From Flavobacterium sp. 1 (GTDB lineage: Bacteria; Bacteroidota; Bacteroidia; Flavobacteriales; Flavobacteriaceae), in the NCBI RefSeq assembly GCF_002797935.1, contig NZ_PGER01000001.1, positions 2,418,001 through 2,482,000 on the forward strand: a DNA stretch of 64,000 nt. Direction: 5' to 3'. Position numbers and translations under genes: made by a program. Of this stretch, positions 45,006-52,958 are shown piece after piece. A model generated the notes under the pieces. It did not search any database and was not told where the DNA came from. It saw only the letters and a list, made by a program, of their open reading frames with translations. The first letter of the stretch is position 1. Each line of letters starts with the position of its first letter.

Positions 45006-46418
45006 ATGGCAAAGAAAAATACAGACAAAGTTGTCTTTCATCAAATAAAAGTCCTTGATGCAGGTGCAAAAGGCGTTTCGGTGGCAAAAGCTCCCGATGG
45101 AAAAGTGGTTTTTATCCCCAATGTAGTTCCCGGAGATGTAGTGGATGTACAGACTTTCAAGAAGCGTAAAGCTTACTATGAAGGTAAAGCAGTTCATTTT
45201 CATGAATTATCTGAGCATCGCGTAGAGCCAATCTGTGAGCACTTTGGTGTTTGCGGTGGATGCAAATGGCAAAATATGAATTATGGCCAACAGCTCTTCT
45301 TTAAACAAAATGAGGTGAAAAATCATTTGCAGCGCATTGGCAAAATTGAACTTCCTGAATTTGAATCAATTTTGGGTTCTGAAAAACAGTTTTTTTATAG
45401 AAATAAAATGGAATTTTCGTTTTCGAACAGCCGTTGGTTAACTGAAACTGAAATAGGAAGCGAAGAAGATTTAGGAAACAGAAATGCACTTGGTTTCCAT
45501 ATTCCAAAAATGTGGGACAAAATCCTAGACATCAACAAGTGCCATTTACAGGAAGATCCTTCGAATGCCATCCGTAATGAAGTCCGCGCTTTTGCCAATG
45601 AACATGGTTTGACATTCTTTAATCCAAGAGCACACGAAGGTTTGCTAAGAACTTTGATGCTGAGAACGTCTTCAACTGGTGAAATTATGGTTTTGATTCA
45701 GTTTTTTGAAAACGATAAAAAAAATCGAGAATTGATTCTGGATCACCTTTACGAGAAATTTCTTCAAATTACTTCTTTGCAATATGTCGTTAACAATAAA
45801 GCAAACGACACTTTATATGATACTGACATAAGATTATATAAAGGGAGAGACTATATTCTTGAAGAAATGGAAGGCTTAAAATTTAGCATTAACGCTAAAT
45901 CTTTTTACCAGACCAATTCGGATCAGGCTTATGAATTATACAAAATAACCAGAGACTTTGCTGGACTTACCGGTAATGAAATCGTTTATGATTTATACAC
46001 AGGAACAGGAACAATTGCTCAATTTGTGTCTAAAAAAGCGAAAAAAGTAATTGGTGTAGAAAGTGTTCCAGATGCTATAAAAGATGCAAAAGCTAATGCG
46101 GAACGCAATAACATTGATAACTGCGAATTTTTTGTTGGAGATATGAAAGTGGTTTTTAATGATGCTTTTATTGCACAGCACGGACACCCAGACGTCATTA
46201 TCACTGACCCTCCCCGTGACGGAATGCACAAAGATGTTGTAGAGCAAATCATGAAAATAGGACCTCAAAAAGTGGTTTATGTGAGCTGTAACTCGGCTAC
46301 ACAAGCTAGAGATTTAGCTTTAATGGACGAAAAATACAAGGTAACCAGAGTACGTCCGGTGGATATGTTTCCGCAAACGCATCATGTTGAAAATGTTGTA
46401 CTTTTAGAAAGACGATAA
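45006..46418 (+). CDS. rlmD: 23S rRNA (uracil-C5)-methyltransferase RlmD
   Basis: 470 residues. An N-terminal TRAM domain (about 8-65) is followed by an iron-sulfur motif C77, C83, C86 (PICEHFGVCGGCKWQ) with a fourth Cys in DINKCHL. The SAM domain has VYDLYTGTGTIAQF, TDPPRDGM, and the catalytic Cys in VYVSCNSATQARDL. It methylates U1939-type sites in 23S rRNA. Two lipoprotein/secreted genes follow closely. The promoter box suggests a leaderless mRNA. Confidence 0.92.
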   Translation: MAKKNTDKVVFHQIKVLDAGAKGVSVAKAPDGKVVFIPNVVPGDVVDVQTFKKRKAYYEGKAVHFHELSEHRVEPICEHFGVCGGCKWQNMNYGQQLFFKQNEVKNHLQRIGKIELPEFESILGSEKQFFYRNKMEFSFSNSRWLTETEIGSEEDLGNRNALGFHIPKMWDKILDINKCHLQEDPSNAIRNEVRAFANEHGLTFFNPRAHEGLLRTLMLRTSSTGEIMVLIQFFENDKKNRELILDHLYEKFLQITSLQYVVNNKANDTLYDTDIRLYKGRDYILEEMEGLKFSINAKSFYQTNSDQAYELYKITRDFAGLTGNEIVYDLYTGTGTIAQFVSKKAKKVIGVESVPDAIKDAKANAERNNIDNCEFFVGDMKVVFNDAFIAQHGHPDVIITDPPRDGMHKDVVEQIMKIGPQKVVYVSCNSATQARDLALMDEKYKVTRVRPVDMFPQTHHVENVVLLERR

Positions 46419-46429
46419 GCCCTTACTAC

Positions 46430-46969
46430 ATGAAAAAAATACTTGCTTTTTTGATGATTCTTGGTTTCGCATCTTCCAGTTGTGAACCAGATGATATTTG
46501 CGATCCAACTACTCCCACTACACCACGAATGTTAATTCAGTTTTTTGATTTTAACAATGCTAATGTAGCGAAAAGTGTCACTAGTTTAAAAGTAATTGGT
46601 GATGGCATGAATGAGGGCGTTGTATTGTCTCCATCAGCAACAGGCAATTTAAAATACGTAACAAACGAAAACAGTATACTACTTCCGTTGAATACCGAAG
46701 CTGATCTTGTGAAATACACATTTATCATCAATTACGACAACAAAAATCCGTTGCTTGTAAATAAAGATAATTTGGAGTTTAAATATACTCGACAAAATAT
46801 ATATGTTTCAAGAGCTTGTGGGTTTAAAACCATTTTCGATTTGGACGAACAAAATCCTTTCACATTAACAGATGCAGCGCCTGCAGATCAAATGTGGATT
46901 AAATATGTGATAGTAAAGAAAAAAAACATACAATTCGAAAATGAAACAATCATTCAAATATATTTTTAG
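46430..46969 (+). CDS. DUF6452 family lipoprotein
   Basis: 179 residues with a signal and lipobox ending SSSCEPDDICDP. The DUF6452 features are the C-x-x-D-D-x-C-D-P start and LIQFFD strand (about 37-42), then a beta-rich body with VSRACGFKTIFD. It starts 11 bp after rlmD and overlaps the next gene by 29 nt, so these three genes are one unit. Function unknown. Confidence 0.8.
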   Translation: MKKILAFLMILGFASSSCEPDDICDPTTPTTPRMLIQFFDFNNANVAKSVTSLKVIGDGMNEGVVLSPSATGNLKYVTNENSILLPLNTEADLVKYTFIINYDNKNPLLVNKDNLEFKYTRQNIYVSRACGFKTIFDLDEQNPFTLTDAAPADQMWIKYVIVKKKNIQFENETIIQIYF

Positions 46970-47765
46970 TTTTTTCTTTTTGCTGTCATTGTTATTTGTT
47001 CAGGCACAAGAAAAAAAAACTGCCATAACAGATCGTGCTCCAAAAGTAATTGTTAAGGGAGCAAATGGAACAACAACAGAAAAGGCTCCAGAAAAAAAAC
47101 TACAGGCGCAAACCGATACTATAAAACCAAAAACAGACCGATATGGTTTGATTCTTGGTGTCGATATATTTAAAGTGGCTAGATCTTTTTATGATTCCAA
47201 TTATAAAGGGATAGCTTTTGTTGGCAACTACCGATTAACAAAAAAATATTACGCATATGGCGAGGTAGGCACTGAAGACGTTACTGTGGACGATCCCTTG
47301 TTGAACACTACAACGACTGGAGCTTATCTCAAGGTGGGATTCAATTACAATACTTATACTAATTGGCTGGATATGGAAAACCTAATCACTATAGGTGTCC
47401 GATACGGATTTAGTACTTTTAATGAAAAATTAAATACCTACTCTATCTATAATCCGCATCCTTATTATGGACAGACATCTGGAATTGAATCAGGAAAATC
47501 GTATGATGGCTTAACTGCCAGCTGGCTGGAAGTTTCACCAGGCATCAATGTTAAAGTTTTTAATAATGTATACATTGGATTTTCTTTCCAATTGAAAGTT
47601 TTGGTTACCAATACTGAGCCAAAAGGCTTTGAAAGTCTTTATATTCCAGGATTTAACAGAACATATGACGGTAATTTTGGAGCCGGTTTTAATTATACCG
47701 TTTCATATTTCATTCCAATTTACAAGAAAAAAGTAATCCCTGTAAAACCAGCACCTAAGAAATAG
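46941..47765 (+). CDS. DUF6048 family protein, putative outer-membrane barrel
   Basis: 274 residues with a signal peptide (1-22, ending LLFVQAQ), a basic linker, and alternating aromatic beta strands to the end (YGLILGVDIFKVARSFYD, GTEDVTVDD, FGAGFNYTVSYFIPIY), as in small outer-membrane barrels. DUF6048 and DUF6452 occur together in Flavobacteriia. The start lies inside the preceding gene (29-nt overlap), which points to translational coupling. Confidence 0.8.
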   Translation: MKQSFKYIFSFFFLLSLLFVQAQEKKTAITDRAPKVIVKGANGTTTEKAPEKKLQAQTDTIKPKTDRYGLILGVDIFKVARSFYDSNYKGIAFVGNYRLTKKYYAYGEVGTEDVTVDDPLLNTTTTGAYLKVGFNYNTYTNWLDMENLITIGVRYGFSTFNEKLNTYSIYNPHPYYGQTSGIESGKSYDGLTASWLEVSPGINVKVFNNVYIGFSFQLKVLVTNTEPKGFESLYIPGFNRTYDGNFGAGFNYTVSYFIPIYKKKVIPVKPAPKK

Positions 47766-47771
47766 CCCTAA

Positions 47772-48626
47772 GAGTATGTTTTGGAATATTAAATAATTTG
47801 TAAAAAAGAAGAATCGGTTTATCTTGTAATTGCGAAAAAACACAGATAAATGAAAACCCACTTTAGTGAATTAACCGATTCTCAATGGCAATTTATAGCT
47901 AAAATAATTAACGACCAAAGGAAACGAAAACATAATTTACAAGTTATTGTAAATGCCTTTTTTTGGATAAATACCACAGGTTGTCAGTGGCGTAATTTAG
48001 ATAGTAAATATCCACCTTGGCAAACTGTATTTTATCATTTTACGCAATTTAAACTACGTGGAATTTGGGAAGAATTACTAGATGCACTAGTAGTTTTTGA
48101 GAGAAAACGCCAAGATAGAGAAGCAACGCCTAGTTTGCTAGCAATTGATAGTCAATCTGTTAAAACTGTTCAATTCGTGAGCGAAGAAATAGGAATTGAT
48201 GGTGGTAAAAAGATTAATGGCAGAAAGCGGACTATTTTGGTAGACAAGCTAGGATTACCTTTGGCAATCAAGGTTACAGGGGCAAATATTTCGGATAATC
48301 AAAGCGGAATTTTAGCTATTGATTTATTAAAAGGTAAAGTATCTAGGTTGAAAAAAATAGCAGCAGACAATGGGTATAAAAACACCTTTTGCCAATATGC
48401 AGAAGATACTTATAAATGGGAAGTTGAAATAGCACAAAGACCAGAATCAAGTGCAGGATTTATTCCTGAAAAGAATCGCTGGCAGGTAGAAAGAAGCTTT
48501 GGATGGCTCAATTTTAGACGAAGATTGTTCCGAGAAGTCGAAAAAACTATACTTTCAGCCGAAGCAATGTTGCAAATTGCTTTTATATCATTTATTATCA
48601 ATAAAATATGATTCCAAAACATACTC
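47772..48626 (+). mobile_element. Intact IS5-family element with TAA target duplication
   Basis: Terminal inverted repeats GAGTATGTTTTGGAAT (47772-47787) and ATTCCAAAACATACTC (48611-48626) are perfect over 16 bp, and TAA is duplicated on both sides (47769-47771 and 48627-48629). GAG ends with a TNA duplication fit the IS1031-like subgroup of IS5. The element is 855 bp with one complete transposase gene, so it looks recently inserted and potentially active. Confidence 0.9.
47850..48611 (+). CDS. IS5-family transposase
   Basis: 253 residues. The N-terminal IS5 segment (LTDSQWQFIAKII, TTGCQWRNLDSKYPPWQTVFYH) precedes a DDE domain: Asp in LLAIDSQSVKT, Asp in KKIAADNGYKN, and Glu in NRWQVERSFGWLNFRRRL. 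The full frame is undamaged. The stop overlaps the right inverted repeat, which is common in compact IS5 elements. Confidence 0.93.
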   Translation: MKTHFSELTDSQWQFIAKIINDQRKRKHNLQVIVNAFFWINTTGCQWRNLDSKYPPWQTVFYHFTQFKLRGIWEELLDALVVFERKRQDREATPSLLAIDSQSVKTVQFVSEEIGIDGGKKINGRKRTILVDKLGLPLAIKVTGANISDNQSGILAIDLLKGKVSRLKKIAADNGYKNTFCQYAEDTYKWEVEIAQRPESSAGFIPEKNRWQVERSFGWLNFRRRLFREVEKTILSAEAMLQIAFISFIINKI

Positions 48627-48641
48627 TAAAATGAAATCCAT

Positions 48642-48690
48642 AAAAAAGAGCAAAATTGAATATATAAATTCAATTTTGCTCTTTTTGTTT
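48642..48690. terminator. Bidirectional terminator after IS5
   Basis: GAGCAAAATTGAAT (48648-48661) and ATTCAATTTTGCTC (48668-48681) form a 14-bp stem flanked by A6 and T5. It lies just outside the element and ends the minus-strand gene at 48706. Confidence 0.88.
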
Positions 48691-48705
48691 TTTAAACTAA
48701 ATCAA

Positions 48706-48942
48706 TTATCCTATCTCCTTAATCCCTTTTACAAATAACCAAGACATGAATAGTTTTTCACCGTCTTTGGTTTTGGCTGCTTGAAATTTTGGAGCTAAAA
48801 AAGTTCCTGCAATAAAGGCTGTCATTGGTATCCAAAAACCAGACAAATTGGTGTATTGTGCTACCAAATAACGAAATGCAATAAACAATATAGCAAAACA
48901 GCCTAGATTGTATAAAAATGCTCTTACTTGTAATTTTGACAT
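48706..48942 (-). CDS. Small membrane protein of unknown function
   Basis: 78 residues from the ATG at 48942 (MSKLQVRAFLYN): two hydrophobic helices (about 12-27 and 37-52) and a conserved-looking end KTKDGEKLFMSWLFVKGIKEI. A longer frame starting with GTG at 48969 is rejected because that codon overlaps the promoter box TAATTTTG (minus, 48976-48969). I know the type only as a conserved small protein of Flavobacteriia. Confidence 0.7.
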   Translation of the reverse strand: MSKLQVRAFLYNLGCFAILFIAFRYLVAQYTNLSGFWIPMTAFIAGTFLAPKFQAAKTKDGEKLFMSWLFVKGIKEIG

Positions 48943-48968
48943 TTTATTGTATTTTAATATGAATTCCA

Positions 48969-49001
48969 CAAAATTAATTGAAAATCCACAAAATTATCAA
49001 A
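48969..49001 (-). promoter_or_regulatory. Promoter of the small membrane protein gene
   Basis: On the minus strand TTTG (49001-48998), 21 bp, then TAATTTTG (48976-48969), close to the Bacteroidota consensus. The rest of the 290-bp gap to the next plus-strand gene shows no further feature. Confidence 0.6.
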
Positions 49002-49262
49002 AAAAACTACTTTATATTTTTAATTATAGTTTTATCGCAAAAAATACGCTCAGTACTTAAATATTTAACAAAAATTAACTTAAGTCTTTTTCTTGTTATT
49101 TTTTGAGTTAAATTTATACTCCCAAAACGACAAAACACACAAATAACTAATTTACAATATAATACAAATTAGTTTTCCAGATTTACAATTACATTTAAAT
49201 TCCCTCCTGCAGTAGATTAAAATTAGTAAAAAAACATAATAATAATTTTAAAACACAATATT

Positions 49263-50165
49263 ATGACAATTGATTTTTCTATTACAAGTACTGTAACTCC
49301 AAATGGAAGGACAGTTTTTAATGCGCAACGCATTAATTCAGCTGAAGCAAAATTTAATATTGGCGGTAAAACCAGATATGAAGGGAATGTTGGATTATTC
49401 AACACCTCTGTCACAGATGGAATAACATACAAACCAGAAGATTATGCTGCAGAATATGGCTTTTGGGCTTATTTTATTTATCCTACAGCTTTGGCAGAAA
49501 GTTCAGGTTCTTTCAAATGTTTAAATACTTATGACAGAGCACAATTTACTTTTAGTTTTATGCAATATGCAGCACATGTCCCAAATGGTGATTTTGTGAA
49601 TTTTTTCAAAAAACTTTTAAAATTGCCCAATGCATCCGAATATTTTCCAAAACTAGTTTTGTCCAATAACAGGATTTTATATAAAACTGCTAATGGATCT
49701 CTTTCCCCTTTAGAGGATGACTCAAGTTCACAAGCTTTGATGGATTATCTTAACCCTACACTAAATGATGTAGAAAATCAAGAATTAATATGCGCTTCAC
49801 GATTTGTTCACTGGGCTACAAATGATGCCAGTCACAGAAAAACTCAAGTGGCAACAGCAATAGATATGTACAAAGAAAACATGAAATCTTATCATAAACG
49901 ATATGGATTAAATAATGTCCCAGCAAATGTTTGCCAAATGATTTGTGATATTCGACACCAAGGAAGAGCCAAAAGTGATCGTATTGCTCTAGCAATTAAC
50001 ACCAATGGCAATTACGACAAAGCCTTTTCTAACTTGTGTACAATAGGCAATACCAATTATCAAACCAGAATAAATACGGTGCGAAGTACAATAAAAAAAC
50101 TAACCGATCTAGGGAAGTTCTCTATGAAGTATGATGCTGATAGTGGTGAATTTGTAAAAATTTAA
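49263..50165 (+). CDS. Lysozyme/transglycosylase-like protein (first gene of unexplained cluster)
   Basis: 300 residues, no signal peptide. FIYPTALAESSGSFKCLNTY (71-90) then AQFTFSFMQYAAHVPNGDF (93-111) resemble the E-S ... G-x-M-Q layout of lytic transglycosylases and goose lysozymes, with E79 as the candidate catalytic residue and Q101 in the second motif. N-terminal residues 1-60 and the C-terminal helical region (about 180-300, VHWATNDASHRKTQVATAID) match nothing I know. A peptidoglycan hydrolase without a signal peptide would need another secretion route. Assignment is by motif only and tentative. Confidence 0.55.
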   Translation: MTIDFSITSTVTPNGRTVFNAQRINSAEAKFNIGGKTRYEGNVGLFNTSVTDGITYKPEDYAAEYGFWAYFIYPTALAESSGSFKCLNTYDRAQFTFSFMQYAAHVPNGDFVNFFKKLLKLPNASEYFPKLVLSNNRILYKTANGSLSPLEDDSSSQALMDYLNPTLNDVENQELICASRFVHWATNDASHRKTQVATAIDMYKENMKSYHKRYGLNNVPANVCQMICDIRHQGRAKSDRIALAINTNGNYDKAFSNLCTIGNTNYQTRINTVRSTIKKLTDLGKFSMKYDADSGEFVKI

Positions 50166-50226
50166 AATTAATAAACCCTCGGTAAGCCGAAAAGAGGATA
50201 TAGAGTAGGCAACAAAAAATAAAAAA

Positions 50227-50585
50227 ATGAAAATAAAAACAAAAAAGAAACCATCAACAGTTATGTGACAGACCAAGAAAAAGATATTTATCTAACTATT
50301 ACAATTGGCAATGCGCAAATTGGTGGAAATGTAATTAAGTGGAAAGGTAGTACGGATATTATAGGGAAGGGTGAAATTTCGAACCTAAATTTAGGGAAAG
50401 GGATAACCATTAAAGAGAAAATTTTAGAAATAACCACTAATATCCTTGATGTCAATCAATCAAACAATGGGGTCGTTGCAACATACTACTTTCACAATGC
50501 TACAGCTCCATCAGTTACATTTGATGAAGCAGTTAATAGTCATGGAGACGTTTTTTCATTAGAACTAGATGTAAATTTTAAATAA
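50227..50585 (+). CDS. Small beta-rich protein, start involves a possible -1 frameshift
   Basis: The main frame runs to 50585 and encodes DQEKDIYLTITIGNAQIGG onwards, a beta-rich domain of about 106 residues with no recognised family. Its only start codon is a GTG at 50265. However, an ATG at 50227 opens a short frame (MKIKTKKK...) that carries the heptamer A_AAA_AAG at 50241-50247 in phase; a -1 slip there enters the main frame and gives a 119-residue protein MKIKTKKETINSYVTDQ.... Either GTG initiation, programmed slippage, or a sequencing/indel artefact of the A-run fits. It is 8 bp before the next gene. Confidence 0.55.
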
Positions 50586-50593
50586 TAAAAAAG

Positions 50594-51538
50594 ATGAAAA
50601 AATTCACTATACTATTAGTGCTGTCTTTAGTTGGTTACACTGCAACATGTCAGACTCAACCACCAAAATTAGATGAACTAAATATTCCGAGTTCTCCAGC
50701 TTTTGTTATGCTTGATGAATCTCCAGCAAATATTGAAAAACCAACAAACCCGAAAGCATTTGCTATAAGCTTACTTAATGTTGGAAAAAATGGAGGAGCC
50801 ATTGAAACTACTCCATATTGGTTAATTAATCATGCTAATTACACTTTTGTTAATGATGTCGAAAATCATTTTCCAATTCTACAAACTTTTGCAATTTCAT
50901 TAGCATCAGTAAAAAATGCTGATACTACAATAGTATCATTAGGTTTTAGAGTTCAATTATTTCGACAATATTTTAACGAAAAAGCAATTCTTATTTCCAA
51001 AAACAAAATAGTAGATCTTTTGTCAGTAAATCCGAAGGATATCGATACTACCGCACTTCAAGTAGAAAAAAACAAATTAGATGCTGATCGTGGACGCACA
51101 AAATATAATTTGGAACTCGCTGGTGCTTATTCTGGTCAAGGTACAAATTATGAAAATTTATCAGGAACTAAATTAGGTATTTGGGCAAACTTCAGATATA
51201 CTCCAATGGTAAATTCATTCCTTGATATAGTTGCCTTAGCTAGATATAGTAAAGTAATTGGTGGTTTAGAAAACCAAATACCTGATTCTTCTTTTTTAGA
51301 TTTTGGGGGAGGTCTTTCTAGACAAGGTTCAAACTATGATATTCAACTCGAATATATTTACAGGAGAGACACAACAATTGATATCAATTATGATAGATTA
51401 GCTTTCATTGTCAATTATCAAATAATTCCAGGCATGGTAGCAGTCGCTTCATTTGGGAAAAATTTCGACGATGAAAATAACATTTTTACAGCATTTGGCA
51501 TAAAATTCGGAATATCCAACAGAAAAAATAATGAATAA
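50594..51538 (+). CDS. Secreted, barrel-like protein of unknown function
   Basis: 314 residues with a signal peptide (1-19, ending YTATCQ). The second half alternates strand-like segments (YNLELAGAYSGQG, LGIWANFRYTPMV, FLDFGGGLSRQGSNYDIQLE, GMVAVASFGKNF) ending FTAFGIKFGI, the look of an outer-membrane beta barrel. There is a central charged stretch (about 130-175). No family name can be given. It follows the 106-residue protein by 8 bp and probably shares its transcript. Confidence 0.65.
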   Translation: MKKFTILLVLSLVGYTATCQTQPPKLDELNIPSSPAFVMLDESPANIEKPTNPKAFAISLLNVGKNGGAIETTPYWLINHANYTFVNDVENHFPILQTFAISLASVKNADTTIVSLGFRVQLFRQYFNEKAILISKNKIVDLLSVNPKDIDTTALQVEKNKLDADRGRTKYNLELAGAYSGQGTNYENLSGTKLGIWANFRYTPMVNSFLDIVALARYSKVIGGLENQIPDSSFLDFGGGLSRQGSNYDIQLEYIYRRDTTIDINYDRLAFIVNYQIIPGMVAVASFGKNFDDENNIFTAFGIKFGISNRKNNE

Positions 51539-51664
51539 ATCTAAATAATATATTTCCAGAAAAAAATCAACTAACAAAAAGGAATCAGCCGAAATCCTGT
51601 TAAGGCTAGGTGAAATTAAAACTTCCAAAACCATTACAAGTATACATTTATAACTACAACTATT

Positions 51665-52900
51665 ATGGCAGCTAAAATAGGAATATACATTACAGGACTC
51701 GGACAATCTATAGTTAATGAATCAGTAGAAAAATATACCGAAAGACTTAAAAACGAATTAAGTTTTAAGACAACTGGTTTTGAATATTTTACCAAGACAA
51801 AAAAAATATTATATCAGCCGGAAAAAGAAAGTACTGTAGTTAGTATCATTAAAAAAGATAAAAAGACAAACACAGAGGAAACCATTTATAAAATATTTGA
51901 TTTTCAGTATCATAAAATACTAACAGATAAATTTAATCAATATAATATTCTTTTTAAAACTCTAATTCTTTCTGTATTGGTAATAAAAAAAATACCGCAG
52001 ATTATACTAAGAATGGTTAATAGTAATGGATTTGACAGGCCTTATCAAACTTTTTATGCATTCTTTATTATTTTAACAATCTCGCTTTGTATTCTTTTTC
52101 TAATTCCTACATGTATTTCGCTAATGACAAGTGAAGAGATCATAAAGGCTATTAACCATTCACTTAAAAAAATTCCATTTATGCCCATACAGTATGAATT
52201 GGATAATGTTATAATAGAGAAGATACGAGAAAATGGAAAATTTCTACTTTCATTTACAGCATTAATATTACTTCTTCTACCTCAATCCAAAACTATAATT
52301 ACTTCTTTATCAACTGAATTTGCTTGCGTTGATGGTTATATTAATAATGGGGAACAAAGTCAAATTTTATTAGGAAATCTCGATCTTTTAATAGAACATA
52401 TTGCTGAAAACGAGCCTAATCCGGAAATTCATTTTCACACTTATAGTTTTGGAAGTATTCTGGCAATAGATGCTCTATTTCCGATAGCTGAAATACCTCC
52501 TTCTGATAATATCCAAAACTTAACTAAACTACTCATAACTACAGGAAATCCTTTTGAATTTATTAATGCTTATTATCCATCTTTTTATAATAGAAGATGT
52601 GAAATAATGAAAGACTCTCTAAAATGGATAAATATATATTCCGTATCCGATGTTTTTGCAACAAACTATAGATGTGATGATAACCGAGGTGAAGCAGAAT
52701 TTGGTATCAAAAATGTTTATCTCTTGCCTGAAAACATCAATTATGAAATTACATCCGACAAAGCAATGAATCCCATTACTTTTTTATCGTTAAGTATCGT
52801 AAAAATGCACAAATGTTATTGGGATCCAACTACAATAGGACAAAGTTGTATGAAAGTATTACTACCTCCAATGATAAAAAACAAATATATATCTGTGTAA
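51665..52900 (+). CDS. Membrane-anchored alpha/beta-hydrolase-like protein
   Basis: 411 residues. KIGIYITGLGQSI (4-16) looks like the first strand and oxyanion turn of a hydrolase. Two hydrophobic helices follow (about 131-154 and 193-212), an insertion that would anchor it in the inner membrane. The nucleophile elbow is HTYSFGSILAIDAL with S261; D329 (YSVSDVF) and H382 (KMHKCYWD) complete a plausible triad. The elbow reads Y-S-F-G rather than G-x-S-x-G. The combination of split domain and membrane insertion is unfamiliar. Next to an LCAT-like lipase, a lipid or acyl substrate is likely but unproven. Confidence 0.6.
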   Translation: MAAKIGIYITGLGQSIVNESVEKYTERLKNELSFKTTGFEYFTKTKKILYQPEKESTVVSIIKKDKKTNTEETIYKIFDFQYHKILTDKFNQYNILFKTLILSVLVIKKIPQIILRMVNSNGFDRPYQTFYAFFIILTISLCILFLIPTCISLMTSEEIIKAINHSLKKIPFMPIQYELDNVIIEKIRENGKFLLSFTALILLLLPQSKTIITSLSTEFACVDGYINNGEQSQILLGNLDLLIEHIAENEPNPEIHFHTYSFGSILAIDALFPIAEIPPSDNIQNLTKLLITTGNPFEFINAYYPSFYNRRCEIMKDSLKWINIYSVSDVFATNYRCDDNRGEAEFGIKNVYLLPENINYEITSDKAMNPITFLSLSIVKMHKCYWDPTTIGQSCMKVLLPPMIKNKYISV

Positions 52901-52958
52901 TTATCCTTTTTAAGTTTAAAACAATAGCATTATCTTTTTTCAAAAAAATAACCATCCT

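Noticed and set aside
48499..48738. 79-residue frame spanning the end of the IS5 transposase gene
   Set aside because: It runs out of frame through the transposase, inverted repeat and terminator; not a gene.
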